DNA of 64,000 nucleotides from Acidimicrobiales bacterium (lineage in GTDB: Bacteria; Actinomycetota; Acidimicrobiia; Acidimicrobiales; JADJXE01). The notes under the pieces are model-generated. The model ran no database searches and had not been told where the DNA came from. It worked only from the letters and a program-made list of their open reading frames with translations. Of this stretch, positions 1 to 9,259 are shown in pieces. Numbering within the stretch: position 1 is the first letter of the stretch; the number at the start of each line of letters is the position of its first letter. The stretch lies in contig JADJXE010000001.1 of the NCBI GenBank assembly GCA_016716005.1, forward strand, positions 2,803,001 to 2,867,000, in the 5' to 3' direction. Position numbers and translations under genes: made by a program.

Positions 1-221
1 AGAGGTGGGGGGAGACGGTCAAGGCGCTGGTCGTGCTGCAGCCGGGCGCCGAGGCCACCGAGGACGAGCTGATCGCCCACTGCCGCGAGCACCTCGCGCA
101 CTACAAGTGCCCGACCTCGGTGGAGCTGCGCGACGGGCTGGCCCGAACGGCCACCGGGAAGCTCCAGAAGTTCAGGCTGCGGGCTCCCTACTGGGAGGGC
201 CGCAGCCGGCAGGTGGGCTGA
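1..221 (+). CDS. acyl-CoA synthetase (AMP-forming), C-terminal fragment
   Basis: Only the last 72 or so residues are in the window; the frame is open to the left edge and ends in TGA at 219-221. The fragment reads WGETVKALVVLQPGAEATED, then HLAHYKCPTSVELRD, then RTATGKLQKFRLR. This is the C-terminal subdomain of fatty-acyl-CoA synthetase-type AMP ligases. The Lys of the TGKLQK motif is the catalytic lysine of this superfamily, which adenylates a carboxylate and transfers it to CoA. Substrate cannot be judged from this piece. It ends 3 bp before the convergent fumarase gene, so the two share a 3' boundary. Confidence 0.85.
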   Translation, partial: RWGETVKALVVLQPGAEATEDELIAHCREHLAHYKCPTSVELRDGLARTATGKLQKFRLRAPYWEGRSRQVG

Positions 222-224
222 CGA

Positions 225-1868
<1,644 letters not shown>

Positions 1869-1946
1869 GGCGGCGAGGGTACGCCCACGTCCGCGACGTG
1901 CCAAAGCGCAGGCGCGTCGGAGGGCTGGTGCCCCTACCGTGAGGTC
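1869..1946. promoter_or_regulatory. divergent promoter region of the two fumarases
   Basis: 78 bp separate the two start codons. On the minus strand TACCCT (1881 to 1876) lies 7 nt before the class I start. On the plus strand TACCGT (1935-1940) lies 6 nt before the class II start. Neither gene has a Shine-Dalgarno sequence, so both transcripts are probably leaderless. Confidence 0.6.
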
Positions 1947-3329
1947 ATGACGCAGCACCGGATCGAGCGGGACTCGCTGGGCGAGGTGCGGGTGCCGGCC
2001 CACGCCAAGTGGTCGGCCCAGACCCAGCGGGCCGTGGAGAACTTCCCCATCTCCGGGTACCGCAAGGGCCGCGGGCTCATCGCCGCCCTCGCCGCCGTCA
2101 AGGGCGCCGCGGCCGCGGTCAACGCCCGGTCGGGGGTGATCGCCCCCGACGTGGGCGCAGCCATCGCCGAGGCCGCCCGGGAGGTCGTCGCCGGGCGCTG
2201 GGACGACGAGTTCCCGGTCGACGTCTTCCAGACCGGCTCGGGCACCTCGTCGAACATGAACGCCAACGAGGTGCTCGCCACGCTGGCGTCGGAGCGCCTC
2301 GGGCGCCCGGTCCACCCCAACGACGAGGTGAACGCCTCGCAGTCGTCGAACGACGTGTACCCCTCGGCGATCCACGTCGCCGCCGTCCGTGGCCTGGTGC
2401 ACGATCTGATCCCCGCGCTCGAGCACCTGGCCGGTGCCCTCCGCGAACGCCAGGCCGCGTTCGCCGGGGTGGTGAAGGCCGGCCGCACCCACCTGATGGA
2501 CGCCGTCCCCGTCACCCTCGGCCAGGAGCTGGGGGGCTATGCCCGCGCCGTCGAGCTGGGCGTCGAGCGCCTCCGGGCCTGCCTGCCCCGGCTCGGCGAG
2601 TTGCCGCTCGGCGGCACGGCGGTCGGCACCGGGCTGAACTGCCCGCCGGGGTTCGCGGCGGCCGTGATCGATGCGGTCGCCGCGTCCCTGGACGTGCCGC
2701 TCCGCGAGGCCCAGGACCACTTCGAGGCCCAGGGTGCGCGCGATGCGCTGGTCGAGGCCAGCGGGGCGTGCCGCACCGTGGCGGTGTCGCTCACCAAGAT
2801 CGCCAACGACCTCCGGTGGATGGCGTCGGGCCCACGGGCCGGCCTGGCCGAGATCCGCCTGCCGTCGCTGCAGCCGGGCAGCTCGATCATGCCGGGCAAG
2901 GTGAACCCGGTGCTCCCCGAGGCCGTCGTGCAGGTGGCCTGCCAGGTGATCGGCAACGACGCGGCCGTGGCCTGGGGGGGCGCCGCCGGGAACCTGGAGC
3001 TGAACGTGATGCTCCCCGTGATGGGGCGCAACCTGCTCGAGTCGATCCGGCTGCTGGCGGCCGTGTCGCGCCTGTTCGCCGACCGGTGCGTGTCGGGCAT
3101 CGAGGCCGACGTGGAGACCTGCCGGCGCTACGCCCTGTCGTCGCCCGCCCTCGTCACGGCCCTCAACCCGGCCATCGGCTACGAGGCGGCCGCGTCGGTG
3201 GTGCAGCAGTCGCTCCGCGAGGGCCGGACGGTGCGCGAGGTGGTGCTGGATCGAGGGCTGCTCACCGAGGACGAGGTCGATCGCGCCCTCGACGTGCTGG
3301 GGATGACCCGGGGCGGGCTGCTGGCCTGA
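1947..3329 (+). CDS. fumC: class II fumarate hydratase
   Basis: 460 aa, standard length for the homotetrameric, cofactor-free fumarase of the aspartase/fumarase superfamily. The superfamily signature GSSIMPGKVNP is at residues 311-321 and contains the catalytic serine loop. TGSGTSSNMNANE and the NDVYPSA region form other parts of the active site, and GRTHLMDAVPVTLGQE carries the conserved His. The ATG at 1947 follows a TACCGT -10 hexamer by 6 nt. An open frame upstream of this ATG is the antisense of fumA and is not part of the protein. Divergent partner of the class I enzyme; likely the oxygen-stable TCA-cycle isozyme. Confidence 0.96.
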   Translation: MTQHRIERDSLGEVRVPAHAKWSAQTQRAVENFPISGYRKGRGLIAALAAVKGAAAAVNARSGVIAPDVGAAIAEAAREVVAGRWDDEFPVDVFQTGSGTSSNMNANEVLATLASERLGRPVHPNDEVNASQSSNDVYPSAIHVAAVRGLVHDLIPALEHLAGALRERQAAFAGVVKAGRTHLMDAVPVTLGQELGGYARAVELGVERLRACLPRLGELPLGGTAVGTGLNCPPGFAAAVIDAVAASLDVPLREAQDHFEAQGARDALVEASGACRTVAVSLTKIANDLRWMASGPRAGLAEIRLPSLQPGSSIMPGKVNPVLPEAVVQVACQVIGNDAAVAWGGAAGNLELNVMLPVMGRNLLESIRLLAAVSRLFADRCVSGIEADVETCRRYALSSPALVTALNPAIGYEAAASVVQQSLREGRTVREVVLDRGLLTEDEVDRALDVLGMTRGGLLA

Positions 3330-3339
3330 GGTGCCGGGC

Positions 3340-3828
3340 TCAGCCGGCGGCCGGCGTGCCCGCGAACGGCGCCGGGTCGCGGGGTGCCGGCACCAGCAGG
3401 GTGGCCCAGCTCATGAGGTCGGCCAGCTCGTCGGCGACCGCCTTCCACGCCGGCGGGTCCCAGCCCTCGGCCGAACCGACCACGTGACCGGCCATGTCCA
3501 GGTGCAGGAACGCCGGCAGGCGATCGAGCCCGAGGGCCCTCACCGCGACCCGGTCCGGGTCGCAGAAGGCGAGGAGCTCGTCGGCGAGGGGCCCGAGGAA
3601 GGCGCGGGTGTCGTCGGCCTCGGCGGTGACGAGCCACGCGGTCCGGCAGTCGGCCTGGGCGAACTCGCGGAGGATCCGGCTCGCGGTGGGCAGGATCCAG
3701 GCGCTCTCGTTGGTGTACGGGTCGAGCACCACCAGGGCCAGGTGGAAGGTGGTGAGCCACTCCTGGACGGTGCGCGCCCGCCCGTGGAGCGGCGTGAGCG
3801 CCAGGTCGGCGGGGGGGTCGATCGGCAC
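3340..3828 (-). CDS. conserved hypothetical protein, thioredoxin-like fold suspected
   Basis: 162 aa, GTG start, with TACCTT 8 nt upstream (3842 to 3837), so probably leaderless. No signal peptide or membrane segment. The layout WLVTAEADDTRAF - LLAFCDPDRVAVRALGLDRLPAFLHLD resembles a redoxin fold: the LPAFLHLD stretch looks like the cis-proline strand of thioredoxins. I see no CxxC active site, so a redox role is not shown. Ends 10 bp from the stop of the convergent fumC. Function unknown. Confidence 0.7.
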   Translation of the reverse strand: MPIDPPADLALTPLHGRARTVQEWLTTFHLALVVLDPYTNESAWILPTASRILREFAQADCRTAWLVTAEADDTRAFLGPLADELLAFCDPDRVAVRALGLDRLPAFLHLDMAGHVVGSAEGWDPPAWKAVADELADLMSWATLLVPAPRDPAPFAGTPAAG

Positions 3829-3836
3829 GGCCGCGA

Positions 3837-3842
3837 AAGGTA
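3837..3842 (-). promoter_or_regulatory. -10 hexamer, leaderless start
   Basis: TACCTT on the minus strand, 8 nt before the GTG at 3828. Confidence 0.4.
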
Positions 3843-3941
3843 GCGCAGCGACGTCGGGCCGGGGAAACCCCTGGTCCGGCTAGATTGCATCGTCCGCCGT
3901 CCCGCCCCACGGCGGCGCACCCCTCCCCGAACGGAGACCCC

Positions 3942-4367
3942 GTGTCGACCAGCGACAAGATCCTCTTCCTGCTGCACCTCCTGTCGGCCATCGCCGCCTT
4001 CGGGCCCCTGCTCGTCTACCCGATGCTGGGCGCCAGCGGGGTGGCCCCGCCGCCCCGCGCCACCCAGTGGATCGTGCTCCCCGGGCTGGTCGGGCTGTTC
4101 GTGTTCGGCCTGGCCCTGGTGAGCGCGCTCGGCTTCGAGTTCTCCGATCCCTGGATCTCGCTCGCCTTCCTCCTCAACCTGGCCGCCATCGCCGTGGCCC
4201 TGTTCCTGCTCCTCCCCACCCAGCGCCAGATCGTCGACCTGGCCGACCGGGCGGGTGGCGACACGGCCACGGCCCCGCTGCTGAAGCGGGTGAGCATGTA
4301 CAGCGGGGTGCTGCACCTGCTGCTGTTCGTGGCCATCGTCGACATGATCTGGAAGCCCGGCGCGTAG
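3942..4367 (+). CDS. DUF2269-like integral membrane protein
   Basis: 141 aa. The GTG at 3942 is chosen because an ACGGAG ribosome-binding site lies just upstream. Four hydrophobic segments are visible: ILFLLHLLSAIAAFGPLLVY near residues 6-25, then segments near 46-66, 72-90 and 115-138. The first helix starts with the HLLSA motif seen in small four-helix DUF2269-type proteins, whose function is unknown. No catalytic motif. Followed after 25 bp by a co-directional gene, so they may be co-transcribed. Confidence 0.7.
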   Translation: MSTSDKILFLLHLLSAIAAFGPLLVYPMLGASGVAPPPRATQWIVLPGLVGLFVFGLALVSALGFEFSDPWISLAFLLNLAAIAVALFLLLPTQRQIVDLADRAGGDTATAPLLKRVSMYSGVLHLLLFVAIVDMIWKPGA

Positions 4368-4392
4368 CCCTCGGCTCTCGCCGTCGCCTCCC

Positions 4393-5193
4393 GTGCACCC
4401 CATCGAGCGGCTCCGCTACGTGGCCCGGGCCTCGGGCACCGACCACGCGCTGCTCGTCCGGGAGACCGCCGGCGCCCTCGCCGCCCTCGGGTTCGACCCG
4501 CCGGGCATCGTCACCGCCTGCCGGCGCATCATCGAGCGTCACCCCACGTCGGGGCCTCTGTGGTGGCTCGCCTGTCGGGTGCTCGTGGCCGACGACCCGG
4601 TCGCCGAGGCGTGGCGAGCGGCCGACGACCTCGCCGACGACCCGACCGCCTTCGAGCTGGCCCACGCCCTCCCCGACGACGCCACCGTGCTCGTGCTCGG
4701 GTGGCCCGAGCAGATCGGCGAGGCCCTGCCCCGGCGGGGTGACGTGCAGGTGCTCGCGGTCGACGTGCTCGACGAGGGCGTGGGGCTGGTGCGGCGGCTC
4801 CGCCGCTCCGACGTGGAGGCCGTCGAGGTGCCCGTGTCCGGCCTGGGCGTCGCGGCTGCCCGCACCGACCTGGTGCTGCTCGAGGCCTCGGCGTTGGGCC
4901 CCGGGGGTCTGGTGGGCATCGCCGGCTCCCGCGCCGCGGCGGCCGTCGCCCGGCACGCCGGCACGCCGGTGTGGGCCGTTGCCGGCGTGGGCCGGGTGCT
5001 CCCCGGCCGGCTGTGGGAGGCGCTGGTCGAGCGCCTCGACGCCGACGACCCCTGGGAGGCCGACGACGAGCTGGTCCCGCTCGACCTGGTCGACCGGGTG
5101 GCCGGGCCCCGGGGCGTCGACGACGTGGCCGCCGCCCTGGCGGGCGCCGACTGCCCGGTGGCCCCGGAGCTGCTGCGGCAGGTGAACCTGTGA
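4393..5193 (+). CDS. eIF-2B-alpha-like / translation initiation factor 2B subunit-like protein
   Basis: 266 aa from a GTG start. An N-terminal helical part holds RETAGALAALGF and ACRRIIERHPTSGPLWWLACRVL. It is followed by a Rossmann-like half with LVLGWPEQ, VLAVDVL, TDLVLLEASALGPGGLVGI and AGTPVWAVAGVGRVLP. The DLVLLEASALGPGG stretch resembles the ligand loop of eIF-2B-alpha/beta/delta and ribose-1,5-bisphosphate isomerase-like proteins (DxxxxGADA-type loop), with the acidic residue altered. Bacterial members are not translation factors; substrate unknown. Ends 16 bp before the next gene. Confidence 0.55.
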   Translation: MHPIERLRYVARASGTDHALLVRETAGALAALGFDPPGIVTACRRIIERHPTSGPLWWLACRVLVADDPVAEAWRAADDLADDPTAFELAHALPDDATVLVLGWPEQIGEALPRRGDVQVLAVDVLDEGVGLVRRLRRSDVEAVEVPVSGLGVAAARTDLVLLEASALGPGGLVGIAGSRAAAAVARHAGTPVWAVAGVGRVLPGRLWEALVERLDADDPWEADDELVPLDLVDRVAGPRGVDDVAAALAGADCPVAPELLRQVNL

Positions 5194-5209
5194 ACGAGAG
5201 GTGGGAGCC

Positions 5210-5668
5210 GTGAGCCGACGTGACCAGATCAAGATGACCCCCGAGGAGATCGACGCGTTCCTCCACGGGCGCCACGTGATGAACGTGGCGACGCTCGGCG
5301 GCGACGGCCGCATCCATCTGGTGGCCATGTGGTACGGCTTCCTCCACGGCAAGCCGGCCTTCTGGACGTACGGCAAGTCGCAGAAGGTCGTGAACCTCCG
5401 CCGTGACGCCCACGTCACCTGCCTGCTCGAGGACGGCGTGGAGTACGCCGAGCTCCGCGGCGTCGAGCTGGTGGGCACGGCACGGGTGCTCGATCGGTTC
5501 GACGACGTGCTGGCGGTCGGCACGAGCGTGGCCGAGCGCTACACCGGGCCGGTCACCGACGAGGTCCGCCCCTTCCTGGAGGCGCAGGCCCGCAAGCGGG
5601 TGGCGGTGGTGATCGACGTGGAGAAGGTCGTGAGCTGGGACCACGCCAAGCTCCGCGGCACGTACTGA
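5210..5668 (+). CDS. pyridoxamine 5'-phosphate oxidase-fold flavin/F420-binding protein
   Basis: 152 aa split-barrel protein. The GTG at 5210 is preferred over one at 5201 because GAGAGGTGGGAG upstream is a good ribosome-binding site for it. Seen: FLHGRHVMNVATLGGDGRIHL, which opens the split barrel; PAFWTYGKSQKVVNLRRD, with the Lys/Arg phosphate-binding pattern typical of PNPOx-like proteins; and a C-terminal VVSWDHAKLRGTY. Actinobacterial members often bind F420 or FMN and act as reductases; which cofactor applies here cannot be decided. Follows the previous gene by 16 bp, likely one operon. Confidence 0.8.
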   Translation: MSRRDQIKMTPEEIDAFLHGRHVMNVATLGGDGRIHLVAMWYGFLHGKPAFWTYGKSQKVVNLRRDAHVTCLLEDGVEYAELRGVELVGTARVLDRFDDVLAVGTSVAERYTGPVTDEVRPFLEAQARKRVAVVIDVEKVVSWDHAKLRGTY

Positions 5669-5704
5669 CCGGCTGACGGCTGGAGCCCGCCGGCCCGGCG
5701 TGGC

Positions 5705-5710
5705 TATCGT
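5705..5710 (+). promoter_or_regulatory. -10 hexamer, leaderless start
   Basis: TATCGT, 7 nt before the GTG at 5718. It decides that start over the in-frame GTG at 5700. Confidence 0.5.
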
Positions 5711-5717
5711 CACTTCC

Positions 5718-6416
5718 GTGGGCGAGATCGTGACCTTCCCGAGCAACGGCGGCACCTGCACCGGCTACCTGGCCGTCCCGGCGGGCGGGAGGCCGGCCCC
5801 GGGGGTCGTGGTGATCCAGGAGTGGTGGGGCCTCGTTCCCCACATCACCGACGTGTGCGACCGGCTCGCGGCCGAGGGGTTCGTGGCCCTGGCGCCCGAC
5901 CTCTACCGGGGCGAGACCACCACCGAGCCCGACGAGGCCGCCAAGCTGATGATGGCCCTGAACATGGAGCAGGCCGCCAAGGACCTGGGTGGCGCGGTCG
6001 ACCGCCTGAAGGCGCACGGCGACGTCGACTCGTCCGGCGGCGTGGGCGTGATCGGCTTCTGCATGGGCGGCGGTCTGGCCCTGGTGCTGGCCGCGCACCG
6101 CTCCCACGACGTCACCGCGGTGGTGCCGTTCTACGGGGTCATCCCCTGGCCGGGAGTCAAGCCCGACTGGTCGCGGCTCGCGGGTCGGGTGGCCGTGCTC
6201 GGCCACTACGCGGAGAAGGACGCCTTCGCCCCGCCCGACGTGGTGGAGGCCCTCGAGGGCGAGCTGAAGGTGCACGGCAGGCGGGTCGATCTGCTCATCT
6301 ACCCCGGCCAGGACCACGCCTTCTTCAACGACACCCGCCCCGACGTGTACAGCCCCGAGGCGTCGGCCCAGGCCTGGGCCCGCACCATCGACTTCCTGCG
6401 GTCCGAGCTGGCCTAG
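5718..6416 (+). CDS. dienelactone hydrolase family protein
   Basis: 232 aa alpha/beta hydrolase. The triad typical of dienelactone hydrolases is visible: Cys115 in GFCMGG, Asp168 in HYAEKDAF and His200 in GQDHAFFN, with the activating Glu35 in IQEWWG. Such enzymes open dienelactones in aromatic degradation, but many paralogues act on unknown esters. The GTG at 5718 is chosen over 5700 because a TATCGT hexamer sits 7 nt upstream, giving a leaderless start with the usual N-terminus GEIVTFPS. No aromatic pathway genes are adjacent. Confidence 0.9.
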   Translation: MGEIVTFPSNGGTCTGYLAVPAGGRPAPGVVVIQEWWGLVPHITDVCDRLAAEGFVALAPDLYRGETTTEPDEAAKLMMALNMEQAAKDLGGAVDRLKAHGDVDSSGGVGVIGFCMGGGLALVLAAHRSHDVTAVVPFYGVIPWPGVKPDWSRLAGRVAVLGHYAEKDAFAPPDVVEALEGELKVHGRRVDLLIYPGQDHAFFNDTRPDVYSPEASAQAWARTIDFLRSELA

Positions 6417-6463
6417 CCGCCGGTCGCACCGGTCGCCGGGTGGCGGCCGGGGGCGCGCCTCCC

Positions 6464-6469
6464 TACCCT
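6464..6469 (+). promoter_or_regulatory. -10 hexamer, leaderless start
   Basis: TACCCT, 7 nt before the GTG at 6477. Confidence 0.5.
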
Positions 6470-6476
6470 GACTGCC

Positions 6477-7274
6477 GTGCCGGCCGCCCCTCGTGCTCGA
6501 CCGGGCGCACCGCCGGTGGAGGCCGTGGTCCTCGACGTCGGCGGCGTGCTGGTGGTCCCCCACCACGAGCACCTCGCTCCGGCCCTGGTCCCGTACGGTG
6601 CCACCACCGAGCCGGCGGCCTACGAGCGGGCCCACTACGCGGGCATGCACGCGGTCGACGTCGAGGGCGACGCCCGACCCCGTCCCGGCGACTGGACGGC
6701 GTACCAGCTGGCCTACGCGTCGGCGGTGGGCGTGGCCGAGGATCACCTGGCCGAGGCCGTCGGCCACCTCGACCGGGCCCTCGACGGGCAGGCGCACCTG
6801 GTGTGGTCGAAGGTGCTCGACGGTGCCGCGCCCGGCCTGGCCGCGCTGGCCGCCACCGGCCTGCCGCTGGCCGTCGTGAGCAACAGCGACGGTTCGGTGG
6901 AGACCCTCCTCGCCGTCGCCGGGCTGTGCCAGGTCGGGCCCGGCCCCGGCGTGGCGGTCGCCGCCATCGTCGACTCCGAGGTCGTGGGCGTGGCCAAGCC
7001 CGACCCCCGGATCTTCTCGTTCGCCCTCGACCCCCTGGGCGTCGCGCCCGAGCGGGCCCTCTACGTGGGCGACTCGGCGCTGTTCGACGTGGGAGGGGCC
7101 CGCGCCGCCGGCTTGCAGCCGCTGCACCTCGATCCCTACGGCCTCTGCCGGGCGACCGACCACCCCCACGCCCGCTCGCTCACCGAGATCGCCGGCCGCC
7201 TCGGCCGCTCGGGCGAGCCCGCGCCGTCCGCGCCCGACGCCGCCGTCTGGCGTGGCCCTGCCTCCGGTCCGTAG
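6477..7274 (+). CDS. HAD-superfamily hydrolase
   Basis: 265 aa. HAD motif I is VVLDVGGVLV: the nucleophilic Asp is present, and the second acidic residue is Gly, as in the DxGGV subgroup. Motif II is LAVVSNSDGS, the motif III Lys is in GVAKPDPRIF, and motif IV is ALYVGDSALFDVGGARAAG. The family covers phosphatases and dehalogenases; substrate unknown. Leaderless GTG start after TACCCT. The last 25 or so residues are Ala/Pro/Gly-rich and look disordered. Confidence 0.85.
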   Translation: MPAAPRARPGAPPVEAVVLDVGGVLVVPHHEHLAPALVPYGATTEPAAYERAHYAGMHAVDVEGDARPRPGDWTAYQLAYASAVGVAEDHLAEAVGHLDRALDGQAHLVWSKVLDGAAPGLAALAATGLPLAVVSNSDGSVETLLAVAGLCQVGPGPGVAVAAIVDSEVVGVAKPDPRIFSFALDPLGVAPERALYVGDSALFDVGGARAAGLQPLHLDPYGLCRATDHPHARSLTEIAGRLGRSGEPAPSAPDAAVWRGPASGP

Positions 7275-7277
7275 CGT
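7272..7277 (+). promoter_or_regulatory. -10 hexamer for the malyl-CoA lyase operon
   Basis: TAGCGT, 8 nt before the ATG at 7286 (5 nt before an alternative in-frame GTG at 7283). It lies inside the end of the preceding gene. Confidence 0.45.
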
Positions 7278-7285
7278 CGAGGGTG

Positions 7286-8332
7286 ATGCGGAACCCCAAG
7301 GACTTCTTCCGGCCCCTCGCCGTGGGCGCCCCGACCCCATTGCGCGAGGCCCCCTTCACGCCGTCCCGGATGATCCACTTCTTCGACCCGGGCAACGAGA
7401 AGATGGTGGCCAAGCTCCCCGACCTGGCCCCGCAGGTCGACGTGCTGCTCGGCAACCTCGAGGATGCCATCGCGTCCGATCGCAAGGAGGCGGCCCGGGC
7501 CGGCCTGGTGCACGTGGGGCGCACCCTCGACCTCGGCGACACCCAGCTGTGGACCCGGGTGAACAGCCTCGACTCGCCCTGGGTGCTCGACGACCTGATC
7601 ACCCTGGTCACCGAGATCGGCGACGCCCTCGACGTGATCATGGTCCCCAAGGTCGAGGGCGCGGAGGACATCCACTACGTGGATCGCCTGCTGGCCCAGC
7701 TCGAGGCCCGCGCCGGGCTCGCCGAGCCGCTCCAGGTGCACGCCATCCTCGAGACGGCGCGGGGCGTGGCCAACGTCGAGGAGATCTGCGCGGCCTCGCC
7801 GCGCATGCAGGGCCTGTCGCTGGGCCCGGCCGACCTGGCCGCCGACCGTCGGATGAAGACCACCCGGGTGGGCGGCGGGCACCCCGACTACCTCGTGCGC
7901 GAGGACCCGGGCGACGACGAGTCGGCCCCCCGCGCCGTCTTCCAGCAGGACCTGTGGCACTACACGCTGGCCCGCATGGTCGACGCCTGCCGGTCCAACG
8001 GGATCTTCCCGTACTACGGCCCCTTCGGCGACATCAAGGACGTCGTCGCCTGCGAGGACCAGTTCCGCAACGCGTTCCTGCTGGGGTGCGTCGGGGCGTG
8101 GAGCCTCCACCCGGTGCAGATCGAGATCGCCAAGCGGGTGTTCAGCCCCCCGGTGGCCGAGGTGGCGTGGGCCAAGCGGGTGATCGACGCCATGGGCGAC
8201 GGCACCGGCGCGGTGATGATCGACGGGAAGATGCAGGACGACGCGACCGTGAAGCAGTGCCGGTCGGTGGTGGAGCTGGCCGAGCTGCTGGCGGCGCGCG
8301 ACCCCGAGCTGAAGGAGGCCTACGGGCTGTGA
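7286..8332 (+). CDS. mcl: L-malyl-CoA / beta-methylmalyl-CoA lyase
   Basis: 348 aa member of the HpcH/CitE family. From memory, the protein is closely similar along its whole length to the Chloroflexus malyl-CoA lyase, from the N-terminal FRPLAVGAPTPLREAPF to the C-terminal MIDGKMQDDATVKQ. Landmarks: QVDVLLGNLEDAI, with the Glu/Asp metal site; VIMVPKVEGAEDIHYVD; ETARGVANVEEI; LSLGPADLAADRRMKTTRVG; and FGDIKDVVACEDQFRNAFLLG. The enzyme cleaves beta-methylmalyl-CoA to glyoxylate and propionyl-CoA, and forms malyl-CoA from glyoxylate and acetyl-CoA. It overlaps the next gene by 4 nt (GTGA). Methylsuccinyl-CoA dehydrogenase and a MaoC hydratase nearby favour the ethylmalonyl-CoA pathway. Confidence 0.9.
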   Translation: MRNPKDFFRPLAVGAPTPLREAPFTPSRMIHFFDPGNEKMVAKLPDLAPQVDVLLGNLEDAIASDRKEAARAGLVHVGRTLDLGDTQLWTRVNSLDSPWVLDDLITLVTEIGDALDVIMVPKVEGAEDIHYVDRLLAQLEARAGLAEPLQVHAILETARGVANVEEICAASPRMQGLSLGPADLAADRRMKTTRVGGGHPDYLVREDPGDDESAPRAVFQQDLWHYTLARMVDACRSNGIFPYYGPFGDIKDVVACEDQFRNAFLLGCVGAWSLHPVQIEIAKRVFSPPVAEVAWAKRVIDAMGDGTGAVMIDGKMQDDATVKQCRSVVELAELLAARDPELKEAYGL

Positions 8333-9213
8333 GCACCGACACCGCGATCCGTCCCCGCCGCTCGGTGCTGTACATGCCGGGCGCCAACACCAGGGCCCTG
8401 GAGAAGGCCAAGGGGCTGGCGGCCGACGCCCTCATCCTCGACCTCGAGGACGCGGTGGCCCCCGATGCCAAGCCCGAGGCGCGCGCCAACGTGGTCGCCG
8501 CCGTCACGGGGGGCGGCTACGGCCGGCGTGAGCTGGCGATCCGCGTCAACGCCCTCGGCACGCCGTGGGGCGCCGACGACGTGCGGGCCGCGGCCGGAGC
8601 CGGGCCCGACGCGGTGCTGGTGCCCAAGGTGGAGAGCGCCGACGGCGTGCACGAGGCGCTGCGTGCCCTCGACGCCGCCGGCGCCCCTGCCGGCACCAGC
8701 CTGTGGGTGATGCTCGAGACGCCCCTGGCCGTCCTGCGGGCCGCCGAGATCGCCGGCGCCAGCGAGCGGCTGACGGTGCTGGTGATGGGCACGAACGACC
8801 TGAGCAAGGAGCTCCGCTGTGCCATCCAGCCGGGACGCGAGCCCATGCTCTACGCCCTCGGCGCCTGCGTGGCCGCGGCGCGCTCGGCCGGCAAGGTGAT
8901 CCTCGACGGGGTCTACAACGCCATCGACGACCCGGACGGGTTCGCGGCCGAGTGCCGCCAGGGGGTGGCCTTCGGGTTCGACGGCAAGACCCTGATCCAC
9001 CCCAGCCAGCTCGAGCCGTGCAACGCCGCGTGGGCGCCCAGCGAGGCCGACGTGGCCCAGGCCCGCCGGATCATCCAGGCCTTCGAGCAGGCCCGGGCCG
9101 AGGGCCGGGGCGTGGTCACGGTCGACGGCCGCATGATCGAGAACCTCCACGTCGACAACGCCCGGCGGGCCCTGGCCATGGCCGAGGCCATCGCCGCCCT
9201 CGAGGAGGGCTGA
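8329..9213 (+). CDS. CitE-like protein, probable (3S)-malyl-CoA thioesterase
   Basis: 294 aa, shorter CitE-type fold. Motifs: RRSVLYMPGANTRALEKAKG, ALILDLEDAV, AIRVNALGTPWG, DAVLVPKVES, LWVMLETPLAVL, VLVMGTNDLSKEL, KVILDGVYNAIDD, GFDGKTLIHPSQL and MIENLHVDNARR. The layout resembles the Rhodobacter Mcl2-type malyl-CoA thioesterase more than citrate lyase beta. Citramalyl-CoA lyase is the main alternative. Its GTG start overlaps the mcl stop (GTGA), so the two are translationally coupled. Together they would turn glyoxylate plus acetyl-CoA into malate. Confidence 0.75.
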   Translation: MSTDTAIRPRRSVLYMPGANTRALEKAKGLAADALILDLEDAVAPDAKPEARANVVAAVTGGGYGRRELAIRVNALGTPWGADDVRAAAGAGPDAVLVPKVESADGVHEALRALDAAGAPAGTSLWVMLETPLAVLRAAEIAGASERLTVLVMGTNDLSKELRCAIQPGREPMLYALGACVAAARSAGKVILDGVYNAIDDPDGFAAECRQGVAFGFDGKTLIHPSQLEPCNAAWAPSEADVAQARRIIQAFEQARAEGRGVVTVDGRMIENLHVDNARRALAMAEAIAALEEG

Positions 9214-9246
9214 GCCCGAGCCGGGCCCCGGGCCGGGCCGCACCGG

Positions 9247-9252
9247 TAGGGT
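9247..9252 (+). promoter_or_regulatory. -10 hexamer, leaderless start
   Basis: TAGGGT, 7 nt before the GTG at 9260. Confidence 0.5.
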
Positions 9253-9259
9253 CGGCCCG